Shown: positions 17,530 to 27,205 of the stretch, in pieces
Position numbering within the stretch: the stretch's first letter is position 1
How the letters are laid out: every line of letters begins with the position of its first letter
Position numbers and translations under genes: made by a program
DNA from: Polynucleobacter hirudinilacicola
GTDB taxonomy: Bacteria > Pseudomonadota > Gammaproteobacteria > Burkholderiales > Burkholderiaceae
Length of the DNA stretch: 64,000 nucleotides
Assembly: GCF_002192535.1 (NCBI RefSeq)
Contig: NZ_NAIA01000003.1
Location: 248,001 to 312,000, forward strand
Direction: 5' to 3'
Notes under the pieces: generated by a model
Seen by the model: the letters and a program-made list of their open reading frames with translations, nothing else
Database searches by the model: none
What the model was told of the DNA's origin: nothing

Positions 17530-18210
17530 GTGACCCAGTTAGCCCTTTTCGACTTAGACAGTACCCTCCTCCCTTGCGATAGCGATTATGAGTGGGGTCA
17601 ATTTTTAGCGCGCATCGGCGTAGTCGATGGTGTTGATTATGCAAAAAAAAATGAGCGTTTTTATCAAGACTATAAAGAAGGCAAGCTCGATATTCATGCA
17701 TTTCTCCGCTTCTCCTTAAAGCCGCTTTCAGAACATTCCCGCGCGCAACTCAAGGAATGGCATGACGCTTTCATGAAGGAAGTAATCAATGGCCACCTCC
17801 GTCAATCAGCGATTGACTTAGTCAAACGACATCAAGATGCTGGGGATATATGCTGCGTCATCACTGCTACTAATAGCTTTGTTACACGCCCAATCGTGGA
17901 AAGCTTTGGTATCGAACACCTGATTGCAACTGAACCCGCTACATTCAGCGATAGTCCCTTAGCCAACTTCACTGGTGAGGTTAAAGGTGTACCAAATTTT
18001 CGTGAAGGCAAGATTCAAAACTTACATGAATGGCTGGCAGCTCAAGAGCTATCTTTCGATAAGATGCCACGAAGCTATTTCTACTCTGATTCCATCAATG
18101 ATCTCCCCTTATTAGAAGAGGTTAGCAACCCTGTTGCTACTAATCCAGACGAACGTCTACGCATTGAAGCCAATAAACGCAACTGGCCTATTCTTGAGTT
18201 GTTTGCATGA
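17530..18210 (+). CDS. HAD-IB family phosphatase (SerB-like)
   Basis: A 226-aa HAD-superfamily hydrolase starting at GTG 17530. Motif I is FDLDST (nucleophile D8, acid D10), motif II lies around CVITATNSF, and motif IV is YSDSINDLPLLE. The helical cap fits subclass IB, the SerB-like group that includes proposed histidinol-phosphate or phosphoserine phosphatases. The substrate cannot be fixed from sequence. It is 19 bases after hda, and its stop overlaps the pcnB start (ATGA), indicating coupled translation. Confidence 0.9.
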   Translation: MTQLALFDLDSTLLPCDSDYEWGQFLARIGVVDGVDYAKKNERFYQDYKEGKLDIHAFLRFSLKPLSEHSRAQLKEWHDAFMKEVINGHLRQSAIDLVKRHQDAGDICCVITATNSFVTRPIVESFGIEHLIATEPATFSDSPLANFTGEVKGVPNFREGKIQNLHEWLAAQELSFDKMPRSYFYSDSINDLPLLEEVSNPVATNPDERLRIEANKRNWPILELFA

Positions 18211-19610
18211 TTACTAAATTCATCAAACGCATCTTGCGTCGCGATCCCATGGTCAAGCATACGCAAGCTAACAATACCGGGGCACCAAAACGCATTCCCA
18301 AAAAAGCGCATCGTATTGATCCCCATTTGCTCTCAAAGAATGCCGTCAAAGTCACTGACACCCTTCAGCAAGCCGGCTATGAAGCCTTTATTGTTGGGGG
18401 TGCAGTACGTGATCTTGCACTGGGGATTGGTCCAAAAGATTTTGATGTGGCTACCAACGCCACTCCAGACCAAGTCCAAAGACTATTTCGTAAAGCGCGT
18501 CTCATTGGCCGACGTTTTCAGATTGTGCACGTCACATTTTTTGGCAAAGGCCACCCTGAAATCATTGAAGTCTCTACCTTTAGAGCCCTACTTGATAATG
18601 CTGGCGATCATGTTGCCGAAAGCGGGCGCATATTGCGCGATAACGTGTGGGGCTCGCAAGGCGAAGATGCAGCAAGAAGAGATTTCACCATCAATGCCAT
18701 GTATTACGATCCCTCTAGTGAAACTGTGCTCGACTATCACGGTGGCATGGCAGACATGCAAAAGAAAACTTTGCGCATGATTGGCGATCCTGCAAAACGC
18801 TATCGCGAAGATCCAGTACGTATGCTCAGAGCTATCCGCTTTGCTGCGAAAACTGGATTTACCTTAGATGCAGCAACCCGCGCACCGATTGCCAAGCTAA
18901 GCAATCTTTTGCAAGACGTCCCATCAGCTAGACTTTTTGATGAAATCCTGAAGCTACTGATGTCTGGATATTCTTGGGCGGCAATTCAAGGCCTAAAAGA
19001 TGCTGGCCTTCATCATGGTCTACTGCCATTACTCGACCATATTCTGGATAGTGGCGAGGGCTCTAAGGGTGCGAATGATTTCGTGAAATTGGCATTGGCC
19101 AATACCGACCAACGTATTCAATCTGGCAAAAGTGTTTCGGCAGGATTCTTATTCGCCACCCTGCTTTGGCCCGATCTGCTTAAAAACTGGAAAGCAAATA
19201 TTGCCAAGGGGATATCTAATATCCCCGCACTGCATGACGCCATGGACGATACGATTGCCACCCAAAGTAGTGGGATGACGATTCAGCGTCGGTTTGAAAG
19301 TGATATGCGTGAGATCTGGTCAATGCAGCCCCGCTTTGAAAAACGAGCTGGGCGCTATCCCTATCGGCTAATCGAATCTCCACGCTTTAGGGCGGGTTAT
19401 GACTTTATGCTCCTGCGCTGCGCAACTGGCGAGCAAGACCCTGCTATTGGGCAATGGTGGACTGACTTCATTGCTGCCGATCCAGCTGGTCAAGAAGCCT
19501 TAATGGCCAGCGCTAAGACTGAACCAGGTAGCAGTGCCAGCTCACCTGCAAAAAGGAGACGTCGTAGAAAGCCTAAATCTGACTCATCTCCCGAACCTGA
19601 AGCAGGCTAA
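18207..19610 (+). CDS. pcnB: Poly(A) polymerase I
   Basis: Adds 3' poly(A) tails to RNA, promoting decay. The nucleotidyltransferase head shows GGAVRD (residues 64-69) and the metal-binding DFD (78-80) followed by VATNATPDQV. The family-specific QIVHVTFFGKGHPEIIEVSTFR and the neck RYREDPVRMLRAIRFAAK follow. It is distinguished from CCA-adding enzymes by its longer N-terminus and the basic C-terminal tail (KRRRRRKPK). 467 aa is in range. The start ATG overlaps the stop of the HAD gene by four bases. Confidence 0.93.
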   Translation: MITKFIKRILRRDPMVKHTQANNTGAPKRIPKKAHRIDPHLLSKNAVKVTDTLQQAGYEAFIVGGAVRDLALGIGPKDFDVATNATPDQVQRLFRKARLIGRRFQIVHVTFFGKGHPEIIEVSTFRALLDNAGDHVAESGRILRDNVWGSQGEDAARRDFTINAMYYDPSSETVLDYHGGMADMQKKTLRMIGDPAKRYREDPVRMLRAIRFAAKTGFTLDAATRAPIAKLSNLLQDVPSARLFDEILKLLMSGYSWAAIQGLKDAGLHHGLLPLLDHILDSGEGSKGANDFVKLALANTDQRIQSGKSVSAGFLFATLLWPDLLKNWKANIAKGISNIPALHDAMDDTIATQSSGMTIQRRFESDMREIWSMQPRFEKRAGRYPYRLIESPRFRAGYDFMLLRCATGEQDPAIGQWWTDFIAADPAGQEALMASAKTEPGSSASSPAKRRRRRKPKSDSSPEPEAG

Positions 19611-19662
19611 GCAAACTTAGAGAAATTTCAGTAAAGTAGTTTTATCTCAAGTTTGGAATCGT

Positions 19663-20190
19663 ATGGCACGAGCATTTATCGGATTTGGCGGCAACATCGG
19701 CGACACACGCCAGCTCATCACTGACGCCATTGTTTGTCTAGCACTGCGCTCGGAATTACAAATTCTTGCTAAAAGCTGCTTTTATCAAAGCGCTCCTATT
19801 GAAGCGGCCGGTGACGATTACATCAATGCTGTCATCGAAATTGAAACTGAGCTCACGCCCTACGGCCTTCTGCATGTCTGCCAAGCAATCGAGCAAGAGT
19901 TTGGTAGAGAGCGTCCCTACTCAAATGCACCACGCACGCTTGATCTAGATATCCTATCTTTTGAGGGCGTGATCCAAAATGAAACTGAGCTGACATTGCC
20001 TCACCCCAGAATTATTGAACGCTCATTTGTCCTGCTTCCCCTCCTCGAAATAGCCCCTCATTTCTTCTTGCCAGATCTAGGTGAATTGAAGACTTATTTA
20101 CCTAAAGTAGCCCACCAAAGAATTGAGAAACTACCCTGCAGGAACTGTAATTGCGGGGAAAAAGCCGTTTATAGCCAATCGGCGCATTAA
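19663..20190 (+). CDS. folK: HPPK: 2-amino-4-hydroxy-6-hydroxymethyldihydropteridine pyrophosphokinase
   Basis: Transfers pyrophosphate from ATP to the pterin in folate synthesis. HPPK motifs are clear: FIGFGGNIGD at the start, YQSAPIEAAGDDYINAVIEIET, RERPYSNAPRTLDLDIL with the catalytic DLD, and LPHPRIIERSFVLLPL. The 175 residues are slightly longer than usual because of a cysteine-containing tail (CRNCNCG) that I cannot assign. It follows pcnB by 52 bases and precedes panB by 17, so cofactor genes are adjacent. Confidence 0.95.
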   Translation: MARAFIGFGGNIGDTRQLITDAIVCLALRSELQILAKSCFYQSAPIEAAGDDYINAVIEIETELTPYGLLHVCQAIEQEFGRERPYSNAPRTLDLDILSFEGVIQNETELTLPHPRIIERSFVLLPLLEIAPHFFLPDLGELKTYLPKVAHQRIEKLPCRNCNCGEKAVYSQSAH

Positions 20191-20195
20191 TTCAT

Positions 20196-20201
20196 TAAAC
20201 T
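20196..20201 (+). promoter_or_regulatory. Candidate -10 element for panB (leaderless geometry)
   Basis: TAAACT (5/6) ends six bases before the panB ATG at 20208. No convincing -35 is seen. Confidence 0.4.
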
Positions 20202-20207
20202 CTCGCC

Positions 20208-21023
20208 ATGGGTTACTTACAAGGCGATAAGCCAATCTCGATTACTAAGCTTCTCGCTATGCATACTGAGCGAGAGAAAATTACTATGCTGACCGCATAT
20301 GACTCGACTATGTCAGCGCTACTCAATCGCTGTGGAGTCGAGGTCATTCTAGTTGGCGATTCATTAGGCAATGTGATTCAGGGTCACTCTAGTACGACGC
20401 CAGTGACTGTTGAGCAAATGGTCTATCACACCGAATGTGTGGCACGCGCCAATACCCACGCATTTTTGATATCCGATCTGCCATTTGCAAGCTATGGCGA
20501 TCCAATACAAGCATTAGATTCCGCAGCAGAACTCATGCGCGCTGGTGCCGATATGGTCAAGCTTGAAGGCGGAGACTGGCAAGTAGACATTATTCAATAT
20601 CTCGTTGCGCGTAGTGTTCCTGTTTGTGCGCACCTTGGCTTGCTTCCACAGTCAGTGCATCTTTTAGGCGGCTATAAGGTACAAGGCAAATCCAAGGATG
20701 CTGCAAGCCATATGCTCGAGCAAGCACTTACTTGCCAAGCAGCTGGTGCACAAATGTTAGTGCTTGAGGCGATTCCCTCTTCACTTGGGGAAAGAATTAC
20801 TGAAGAGCTTCATATTCCAACCATCGGAATTGGGGCAGGGCCAGATTGCTCTGGTCAGGTATTGGTTCTACAGGATATGTTGGGTATTAGCCCAGGCAAG
20901 CCACCCAAGTTTGTTAAAAACTTTATGGATGGTCACCAGTCAATTGAAGCAGCTGTGAAAGCTTATGTTCGCGAAGTCAAATCCGGAAAATTCCCCGGAC
21001 TTGAACACGGTTTTGCTGGCTGA
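20208..21023 (+). CDS. panB: 3-methyl-2-oxobutanoate hydroxymethyltransferase
   Basis: First step of pantothenate synthesis: a hydroxymethyl group from methylene-tetrahydrofolate is put on ketoisovalerate. The TIM-barrel signature blocks are visible: [67 protein letters not shown] and the [22 protein letters not shown] end. 271 aa is normal. It uses a folate cofactor and lies directly downstream of folK. It ends 14 bases before the convergent dnaJ stop. Confidence 0.97.
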   Translation: MGYLQGDKPISITKLLAMHTEREKITMLTAYDSTMSALLNRCGVEVILVGDSLGNVIQGHSSTTPVTVEQMVYHTECVARANTHAFLISDLPFASYGDPIQALDSAAELMRAGADMVKLEGGDWQVDIIQYLVARSVPVCAHLGLLPQSVHLLGGYKVQGKSKDAASHMLEQALTCQAAGAQMLVLEAIPSSLGERITEELHIPTIGIGAGPDCSGQVLVLQDMLGISPGKPPKFVKNFMDGHQSIEAAVKAYVREVKSGKFPGLEHGFAG

Positions 21024-21037
21024 TTTCTCGCTAACTC

Positions 21038-22177
21038 TTAACTAAAGAAGCTCTTTACCCCATCAAACCAGCCCTTTTGCTGGGGGCTGTGTTTATCGCC
21101 GCCGGATTTGAGACTTTCATCAAACTGCCGCAGTAATTTCTTCTGTTCATCCGTCAATTTCACTGGAGTCTCCACTAAAACATGGACGAAAAGATCGCCC
21201 ACTAAAGTCGAGCGCAATCCTTTAATGCCTTTGCTGCGCAAACGGAAAGTCTTACCAGTTTGAGTGCCCTCCGGAATCGGAAATTCAACGCGACCCGATA
21301 ATGTTGGAACTTCGATTTCACCACCAATGGTTGCCGTTGCAAATGAGATCGGCATTTGCACATGCAAATCACTGCCATCACGTTCAAATACTGGATGCGG
21401 CTTAACGCGAACTTCTACGTAGAGGTCACCCGAAGGTCCGCCATTAATACCAGGCTCGCCATTACCAACTGAGCGAACGCGCATACCATCATCAATACCT
21501 GCTGGAATTTTGATTTCTAAAGTTTTTTGCTCTTTGTGCTTTCCGGAACCATGACAGGTTTTGCAAGGCTTCGGAATGTACTCGCCAGTGCCACGGCACT
21601 TAGGGCAGGTCTGCTGCATCGAGAAGAAGCCTTGTTGCACACGCACTTGGCCATGGCCATCACAGGTAGAACATTTTTCTGCTTTTGTACCAGGCTCAGC
21701 ACCAGTACCGTGACAAGGCTTACAGTTACTCCAACTTGGTACACGAATCTGTGTGGTGTAGCCCTCAGCCGCTTGCTCAAGGCTGATGTCCATGTTGTAA
21801 CGTAGATCCGCGCCCTTATAAACCTGTGGACCAGATTGACGTCCACCACCTTGGCCAAAGATATCGCCAAAGATATCGCCAAAAGCATCGGCAAATCCTC
21901 CGCCGCCGCCAAAACCACCCCCACTAAAGCCGCCGCCCATTGAAGGATCGACTCCAGCATGACCATACTGATCATAAGCTGCGCGTTTGTTTGGATCGGA
22001 GAGAGTTTCGTAAGCCTCTTTAGCTTCTTTAAATTGGGCTTCAGCCGTTTTACTATCAGGGTTGCGATCAGGGTGATACTTCATTGCCATCTTGCGATAG
22101 GCCTTTTTCAGGTCTTCCTCGCTGGCACCTTTTGCTACACCAAGTACTTCATAAAAATCGCGTTTACTTTTCGGCAC
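21038..22177 (-). CDS. dnaJ: Chaperone DnaJ (Hsp40)
   Basis: Co-chaperone that delivers unfolded clients to DnaK and stimulates its ATPase. The J domain carries HPD at residues 35-37. The glycine/phenylalanine region contains a short tandem repeat (GDIFGDIFG, from a 12-base repeat near 21855-21885). Four CxxCxGxG zinc repeats follow, then the two substrate-binding beta domains. I start at GTG 22177 (379 aa, [13 protein letters not shown]), which has AGAGAGGA upstream. A longer reading from 22210 has an atypical N-terminus. Downstream of dnaK with a hairpin in between. Confidence 0.96.
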   Translation of the reverse strand: MPKSKRDFYEVLGVAKGASEEDLKKAYRKMAMKYHPDRNPDSKTAEAQFKEAKEAYETLSDPNKRAAYDQYGHAGVDPSMGGGFSGGGFGGGGGFADAFGDIFGDIFGQGGGRQSGPQVYKGADLRYNMDISLEQAAEGYTTQIRVPSWSNCKPCHGTGAEPGTKAEKCSTCDGHGQVRVQQGFFSMQQTCPKCRGTGEYIPKPCKTCHGSGKHKEQKTLEIKIPAGIDDGMRVRSVGNGEPGINGGPSGDLYVEVRVKPHPVFERDGSDLHVQMPISFATATIGGEIEVPTLSGRVEFPIPEGTQTGKTFRLRSKGIKGLRSTLVGDLFVHVLVETPVKLTDEQKKLLRQFDESLKSGGDKHSPQQKGWFDGVKSFFS

Positions 22178-22206
22178 GGCCAATTCCTCTCTACAACCTG
22201 AATGAC

Positions 22207-22231
22207 ACAAGTCGGCACGAGGCCGACTTGT
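22207..22231 (-). other. Hairpin between dnaK and dnaJ
   Basis: ACAAGTCGGC (22207-22216) and GCCGACTTGT (22222-22231) form a perfect 10-bp stem with a five-base loop. On the transcribed strand it is not followed by a T-run, so it is more likely a processing, stabilising or attenuating element lowering dnaJ relative to dnaK than a full terminator. Confidence 0.7.
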
Positions 22232-22278
22232 TGTTTAAGCACTTCAAAACTACGTTAAATAAATGTCTGATTAAAGAA

Positions 22279-24210
22279 TTATTTCTTGTCATCAACCTCT
22301 TTAAAGTCAGCATCAACTACATCAGCATCTGGAGTGGCTTGTTGTGCAGCACCAGGAGCTGCGCCAGCCGCTGCACTAGCTTTAGCTTGCTCTGCAGCCA
22401 TCACCTTCTCGCCCAGCTTCTGACTGGCTTTACCCAAAGCCTCGGTCTTCGCTTCAATGACAACCTTATCGCTGCCTTTGATAGCCTCATCCAACTCTTT
22501 AAGAGCTGCATCGATGGCTTCTTTTTCAGCAGCTTCTAAGCTAGCGCCATGCTCTTCCAAAGCTTTCTTAGTAGAGTGCGCCAAAGCATCAGCAGTATTG
22601 CGCGCTGTTACCAACTCTAATGCTTTCTTATCTTCAGCAGCATTAGCTTCAGCATCTTTCACCATACGCTGAATTTCTTCTTCTGTTAAGCCAGAGTTTG
22701 CCTTGATGGTAATCTTGTTCTCTTTACCGGTGGTTTTGTCTTTTGCGGTTACATGCAAAATACCGTTAGCATCAATATCAAAGGTCACCTCAATCTGTGG
22801 CATGCCACGTTGTGCAGGCGCAATCCCTTCTAGATTGAATTCACCGAGCAACTTGTTTGCAGCAGCCATCTCACGCTCACCTTGGAAGCACTTGATGGTT
22901 ACAGCAGGCTGGTTGTCTTCCGCAGTGGAGTAAACCTGTGAATGCTTGGTAGGAATCGTAGTGTTCTTTGGAATCATCTTGGTCATGACGCCACCAAGAG
23001 TTTCGATACCCAATGACAATGGGGTAACGTCTAAGAGCAATACGTCTTTGCGATCACCAGACAATACAGAACCCTGAATAGCAGCACCAACAGCTACTGC
23101 TTCATCTGGGTTGACGTCTTTGCGTGGCTCTTTGCCAAAGATTTCTTTTACTTTGTCTTGAACCGCAGGCATACGAGTTTGACCACCGACCAAAATCACA
23201 TCGTCGATATCGGCTACGTTTACGCCAGCATCTTTGATTGCAGTTAAGCAAGGGACAGCTGTACGCTTAATTAACTCCTCAACCAAAGACTCTAACTTGG
23301 CACGGGTCAACTTCAAGTTCAAATGCTTCGGACCGCTAGCATCAGCTGTCACGTAAGGCAAGTTGATTTCAGTTTGCTGTGCGGATGACAATTCGATCTT
23401 GGCTTTTTCAGCAGCATCTTTCAAACGTTGTAATGCCAAAACGTCTTTACTCAAATCAACGCCTTGTTCTTTCTTGAACTCGGCAATGATCCAGTCGATG
23501 ATGCGTTGGTCAAAGTCTTCGCCACCCAAGAAGGTATCGCCGTTGGTAGAGAGCACTTCAAACTGCTTCTCACCATCCACGTTAGCAATCTCAATAATGG
23601 ATACGTCGAATGTACCGCCACCCAAGTCATACACGGCGATCTTACGATCTACCTTGTCTTGCTTGTCCAGACCGAAAGCCAAAGCAGCTGCTGTTGGCTC
23701 ATTAATGATGCGCTTCACATCTAAGCCAGCAATACGGCCAGCATCTTTAGTTGCTTGACGTTGACTGTCATTAAAGTAAGCAGGAACCGTAATGACTGCC
23801 TCTGTCACTTCTTCGCCGAGATAGTCTTCAGCAGTCTTTTTCATCTTGCGCAAGATTTCAGCAGAAACTTGCTGTGGCGCCATTTTCTTATCACGTGCTT
23901 CAACCCATGCATCACCGTTATCAGCAGCAATAATTGAATAAGGCATGAGGCCAATATCTTTTTGCACTTCAGGATCTGTAAATTTACGGCCCATCAAGCG
24001 CTTGACTGCGTAGATTGTATTTTTAGGGTTGGTAACTGACTGACGCTTAGCTGGTGCGCCAACCAATACTTCGCCATCCTCAACGTAAGCGATGATGGAT
24101 GGAGTTGTGCGAGCGCCTTCTGCGTTCTCGACAACTTTAGGTGCATTGTTTTCAACAACAGAAACACACGAGTTAGTGGTTCCTAAGTCGATTCCGATAA
24201 TCTTTCCCAT
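22279..24210 (-). CDS. dnaK: Chaperone DnaK (Hsp70)
   Basis: Main Hsp70 of the cell; an ATP-driven cycle of client binding and release with DnaJ and GrpE. The nucleotide-binding domain starts [10 protein letters not shown] and contains the phosphate loop [12 protein letters not shown] and [10 protein letters not shown]. The linker [19 protein letters not shown] and substrate-binding domain follow. The C-terminal tail ends in EVDDKK after an alanine-rich lid. 643 aa is normal. A strong sigma-32-type promoter lies about 90 bases upstream and a terminator separates it from grpE, so it has its own heat-shock transcript. Confidence 0.98.
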   Translation of the reverse strand: MGKIIGIDLGTTNSCVSVVENNAPKVVENAEGARTTPSIIAYVEDGEVLVGAPAKRQSVTNPKNTIYAVKRLMGRKFTDPEVQKDIGLMPYSIIAADNGDAWVEARDKKMAPQQVSAEILRKMKKTAEDYLGEEVTEAVITVPAYFNDSQRQATKDAGRIAGLDVKRIINEPTAAALAFGLDKQDKVDRKIAVYDLGGGTFDVSIIEIANVDGEKQFEVLSTNGDTFLGGEDFDQRIIDWIIAEFKKEQGVDLSKDVLALQRLKDAAEKAKIELSSAQQTEINLPYVTADASGPKHLNLKLTRAKLESLVEELIKRTAVPCLTAIKDAGVNVADIDDVILVGGQTRMPAVQDKVKEIFGKEPRKDVNPDEAVAVGAAIQGSVLSGDRKDVLLLDVTPLSLGIETLGGVMTKMIPKNTTIPTKHSQVYSTAEDNQPAVTIKCFQGEREMAAANKLLGEFNLEGIAPAQRGMPQIEVTFDIDANGILHVTAKDKTTGKENKITIKANSGLTEEEIQRMVKDAEANAAEDKKALELVTARNTADALAHSTKKALEEHGASLEAAEKEAIDAALKELDEAIKGSDKVVIEAKTEALGKASQKLGEKVMAAEQAKASAAAGAAPGAAQQATPDADVVDADFKEVDDKK

Positions 24211-24300
24211 AATTACTCCAAAAAATGAAATTACTGTGTTGTGCTTCTAATGTGTTTTTTGGCAACCCGAAGGACTGCCGCAAATATTCCAATACCCAAT

Positions 24301-24328
24301 AAGTGGGGTCTAAAAAGGGGAATTCAAG
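24301..24328 (-). promoter_or_regulatory. Sigma-32 (RpoH) promoter of dnaK
   Basis: On the minus strand CCCTTGAA (the CTTGAA is at 24328-24323) is followed after 14 bases by CCCCACTT (24308-24301). This matches the RpoH consensus CTTGAA-N13-15-CCCCAT-T closely. It gives a leader of roughly 85 bases before the dnaK ATG. Confidence 0.85.
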
Positions 24329-24341
24329 GGCTGGAATAGCA

Positions 24342-24365
24342 AAAAAGGCAGAAATCTGCCTTTTT
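24342..24365 (-). terminator. Terminator after grpE
   Basis: AAAAAGGCAGA (24342-24352) pairs with TCTGCCTTTTT (24355-24365). The hairpin has A/T flanks on both sides, so it can end the grpE transcript before dnaK. It lies just upstream of the dnaK promoter. Confidence 0.82.
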
Positions 24366-24401
24366 GATGCTTTTTTAGGGATTTAACCCCCTATTTTTAG
24401 T

Positions 24402-24944
24402 TTATTTCGGGGCGCTGACTGTAACCAAAGCAGGTCTAAGTACCCGATCTGCCACGGTATAACCCCGCTGGAGTACTGAAACTACGGTATTGGCCTCCTG
24501 CTCAGACGGGACCGAAGCAATCGCCTGATGGTGGTGCGGATCAAACTTATCGCCTACCGCAGGATTAATTTCGGTCATACGACCTTTTTCGAAGGCAGAC
24601 AAAAGTTGCTTGAGAGTAATTTCCAGTCCTTCTTTAAAGGCCTTGGCATCGCTAGCATCTGTACTTAAAGCTGCATATAGACTATCGGTCACCGGCACTA
24701 AATGTTCCGCAAAACTCTCAATCGCAAACTTATGCGCCTTAGCAATATCTTCAACGGCACGGCGGCGAATATTTTCACCTTCGGCTTTGGCACGCAAAAA
24801 ATGATCTTGTAATTCGCCAAGCTTTTGATTGAGCTCTGCAATCTCTTCTTCAGGAGTTTTAACAGCGCCAACTTCCGGGGCGGCTTGAGCCGAACCCTCT
24901 GCTGCTGGATTTTCTTGTTCTGGGTTTTGATTTTCTTGTGTCAT
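24402..24944 (-). CDS. grpE: Nucleotide exchange factor GrpE
   Basis: Stimulates ADP release from DnaK. The 180-aa protein has a disordered acidic, glutamine-rich N-terminus (about 35 residues), a long coiled-coil ([28 protein letters not shown]) and the compact C-terminal beta domain with [13 protein letters not shown] and [22 protein letters not shown] sigma-32 promoter overlaps the end of hemH upstream. A terminator between grpE and dnaK means the two are transcribed at least partly independently. Confidence 0.96.
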   Translation of the reverse strand: MTQENQNPEQENPAAEGSAQAAPEVGAVKTPEEEIAELNQKLGELQDHFLRAKAEGENIRRRAVEDIAKAHKFAIESFAEHLVPVTDSLYAALSTDASDAKAFKEGLEITLKQLLSAFEKGRMTEINPAVGDKFDPHHHQAIASVPSEQEANTVVSVLQRGYTVADRVLRPALVTVSAPK

Positions 24945-24998
24945 GGGTGCTCATTCGCTTTTCTGTATTTTGCCCTACGTAAGGCTAGTACTTTTCAA

Positions 24999-25025
24999 TA
25001 TTGGGGCAATCGATTCAATTTCAAG
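24999..25025 (-). promoter_or_regulatory. Sigma-32 (RpoH) promoter of grpE
   Basis: On the minus strand CTTGAA (25025-25020) is followed after 13 bases by CCCCAATA (25006-24999). It matches the RpoH consensus well. The -35 overlaps the hemH stop codon (TGA at 25023-25021), so the signal is partly inside the upstream gene. Confidence 0.82.
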
Positions 25026-26115
25026 TAATGGATTTTTCAGCTACATCAGCCCTCGTAGCACGTTGAGCCAATTCCTCTTTAGACTCGGTGCCTAGATTCC
25101 ACCCTAGCAAGTGCTGATAGGCTATGTCGCCTAAGGCTTCAATCCATTTGGGGTTGCTATTTAAACAAGGGATATAACGGTAATCATTGCCACCATGGTC
25201 TAAGAATATTTCTTTGGCTTCCATCGCAATCTCTTCGAGCGTCTCTAGACAGTCTGCCGGAAATCCTGGGCAAAAAATATCAAGGCGCTGACAACCTTCT
25301 TTTGCTAACTTCTCAATGGTTGGTGCGGTATAAGGCTTTAACCATTCAGCTTTGCCGAAGCGTGATTGAAAGGTGACGATGTACTGACCTGACTCTAGAC
25401 CCAAAGATTCGCCAAGTAGGCGACCCGTTTTCAAACACTCGCAGTGATAGGGATCACCCTTCATCAAATTGCGCTTAGGCAATCCATGAAAAGACATTAC
25501 AAAGCGATCGCCTCTTGCGAAATCTGGATAACCGTCTTTATCCCAAGCGCTAATCACCTGATCGCGAAGGGCGGAAATATAGGCTGGATTGTCATGGTAG
25601 TACTTCACTGAACGCAGCTCAGGCTGACTTCTCCAGGTACTCAGAACCCGAAAGACTTCATCAAAACTAGAGGCGGTAGTAGTGGCTGAATATTGGGGAT
25701 ACAAAGGCAGCAGCAGCAAACGCTCCATGCCCTGCTCCTTCAAGCTCTCTAAAGCTTCTTGAGTAGATGGCTTGCCATAGCGCATCGCTAGATCAACCAA
25801 AACAGTATGGCCTTCATTGGCAAACTTCTCGCCCAGCTCTTTCGCCTGCAAACGAGAATAATGCATTAGCGGTGATCCGAGTTGTGGCAACCAAATTGAT
25901 GCATATTTTTTTGCTGACTGACTGCTGCGAATTGGCAAAATGATGCCGTTCAAAATGAACCACCAAATAATGCGTGGAATTTCTACGACGCGCGGATCAG
26001 AGAGAAACTCTTTTAAATATACCCTCACTGCTTTTGGCGTTGGCGCAGATGGCGTACCCAAGTTCAGCAGAAGGACTGCTGTCTTGGTGGGTCGTAGATG
26101 TGGATTCTGATTCAA
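25021..26115 (-). CDS. hemH: Ferrochelatase
   Basis: Inserts ferrous iron into protoporphyrin IX, the last step of haem synthesis. Family blocks: VLLLNLGTPSAPTPKAVRVYLKEFLSDPRV at the start, LPLYPQYSATTTAS, the catalytic-histidine motif FSFHGLP-like MSFHGLPKRNL, and FCPGFPADCLETLEEI with the conserved glutamates. 364 aa is normal. It sits between hrcA (36 bases upstream) and grpE on the same strand, an arrangement seen in Burkholderiales. No Hsp15 (hslR) gene, which I recall at this position in some relatives, is found here. Confidence 0.97.
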   Translation of the reverse strand: MNQNPHLRPTKTAVLLLNLGTPSAPTPKAVRVYLKEFLSDPRVVEIPRIIWWFILNGIILPIRSSQSAKKYASIWLPQLGSPLMHYSRLQAKELGEKFANEGHTVLVDLAMRYGKPSTQEALESLKEQGMERLLLLPLYPQYSATTTASSFDEVFRVLSTWRSQPELRSVKYYHDNPAYISALRDQVISAWDKDGYPDFARGDRFVMSFHGLPKRNLMKGDPYHCECLKTGRLLGESLGLESGQYIVTFQSRFGKAEWLKPYTAPTIEKLAKEGCQRLDIFCPGFPADCLETLEEIAMEAKEIFLDHGGNDYRYIPCLNSNPKWIEALGDIAYQHLLGWNLGTESKEELAQRATRADVAEKSIT

Positions 26116-26151
26116 AATAGTTTGTCTTTAATAAATGTTAAATACTGATCA

Positions 26152-27168
26152 TCAATTTTGGGAGCTTAGGGCGCCTGACAGCAACTTGGAAGTGATGTCC
26201 ACAATTGGAATCACCCTGTCATAAGCCATACGAGTTGGCCCAATTACCCCGAGAGTACCAACAATCTGACCATCTACGCTGTAAGGCGCGCTAATTACCG
26301 CTAAATCCTCATAGGGCAATAAATCGCTTTCACCGCCAATAAAGATTTGAATACCATCAGCATGGCTTGAAACATCGAGCAACTGCATCAGTACAGATTT
26401 TTGCTCCAACATATCAAACATCTTACGCAGCTTATCAAGATTGGAGCTTAAATCACCTACATTTAGTAGGCGACGTTCACCTGAGAGCACCATATCACCA
26501 CGGCCCATATCGTAATCGGCAACACCACTTTGAAGTGCCAAAGCCATCAAACCAGAAATATCTGCCCTTAAATTATCCAGATCAGATTTGAGATGCAAGC
26601 GTACTTGCTCAAAACTTTTGCCAGCAAATTGTGTATTGATGTAGTTGCCAGCTTCAATTAACTGGCTTGGCGTGTAATCCTGGCTTGTTGGCAAAATCCG
26701 ATTTTGCACATCACCCTCTGGAGTGACCATGATTAATAAGATCTTGCCTTCACCTAATCGTAAAAACTCAATATGTTTAAAAACTTGGGCTCGCTTGGGA
26801 GTCATCACCACTCCAGCAAAATGACTTAAGTTAGACAAAATCTGAGCGGCAGAATTTAAAACCCGTTGCGGGGAATCTGGCAAAAGTCCTTTTTCAAGCT
26901 CGCGGGTAGCAATTTCCTCTAATGGGCGAACAGTCACCATAGTGTCTACAAATAGGCGATAGCCTCTCGGGGTCGGAATTCGGCCTGCAGAGGTATGGGG
27001 GCTAGTCACTAGACCCATATCCTCCAAATCCGCCATCACATTGCGAATAGTAGCTGCAGAGAGGTCTAAACCAGAGAACCTGGATAGGGTGCGCGAGCCA
27101 ACAGGCTGCCCCTCCTCGATATAACGCTCGATGAGGGTTTTGAGTAAAGCGCGGGAACGTTCATCCAT
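26152..27168 (-). CDS. hrcA: Heat-inducible transcription repressor HrcA
   Basis: HrcA represses chaperone operons by binding the CIRCE element (TTAGCACTC-N9-GAGTGCTAA) and is kept active by GroEL. The 338-aa protein has the N-terminal winged-helix: [56 protein letters not shown]-like middle and dimerisation domains follow. I see no CIRCE copy within this window, in particular none before grpE or dnaK. Its target is probably groESL, whose 5' end lies outside. TAAAAT lies ten bases before the ATG. Confidence 0.95.
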   Translation of the reverse strand: MDERSRALLKTLIERYIEEGQPVGSRTLSRFSGLDLSAATIRNVMADLEDMGLVTSPHTSAGRIPTPRGYRLFVDTMVTVRPLEEIATRELEKGLLPDSPQRVLNSAAQILSNLSHFAGVVMTPKRAQVFKHIEFLRLGEGKILLIMVTPEGDVQNRILPTSQDYTPSQLIEAGNYINTQFAGKSFEQVRLHLKSDLDNLRADISGLMALALQSGVADYDMGRGDMVLSGERRLLNVGDLSSNLDKLRKMFDMLEQKSVLMQLLDVSSHADGIQIFIGGESDLLPYEDLAVISAPYSVDGQIVGTLGVIGPTRMAYDRVIPIVDITSKLLSGALSSQN

Positions 27169-27193
27169 GGTGGAAGGGATTTTATGCCTATGG

Positions 27194-27199
27194 TTTAAT
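27194..27199 (+). promoter_or_regulatory. Candidate -10 element for nadK (leaderless geometry)
   Basis: TTTAAT ends six bases before the chosen ATG at 27206. The -35 region is poor (TGGAAG with 17-base spacing). Confidence 0.4.
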
Positions 27200-27205
27200 C
27201 GTTAT

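Noticed and set aside
21038..21060. TAAAGA-AGC-TCTTTA repeat near the dnaJ stop as a terminator
   Set aside because: Only six A/T-rich base pairs within the coding end and no T-run.
21855..21885. 12-base tandem repeat in dnaJ as a phase-variation site
   Set aside because: The unit is a multiple of three and encodes the usual glycine/phenylalanine linker (GDIF repeated), so copy change would not shift the frame.
22084..22539. Plus-strand open frame spanning dnaJ start and dnaK end
   Set aside because: It is antisense to two certain genes and to the hairpin between them; the product is low-complexity and not family-like.
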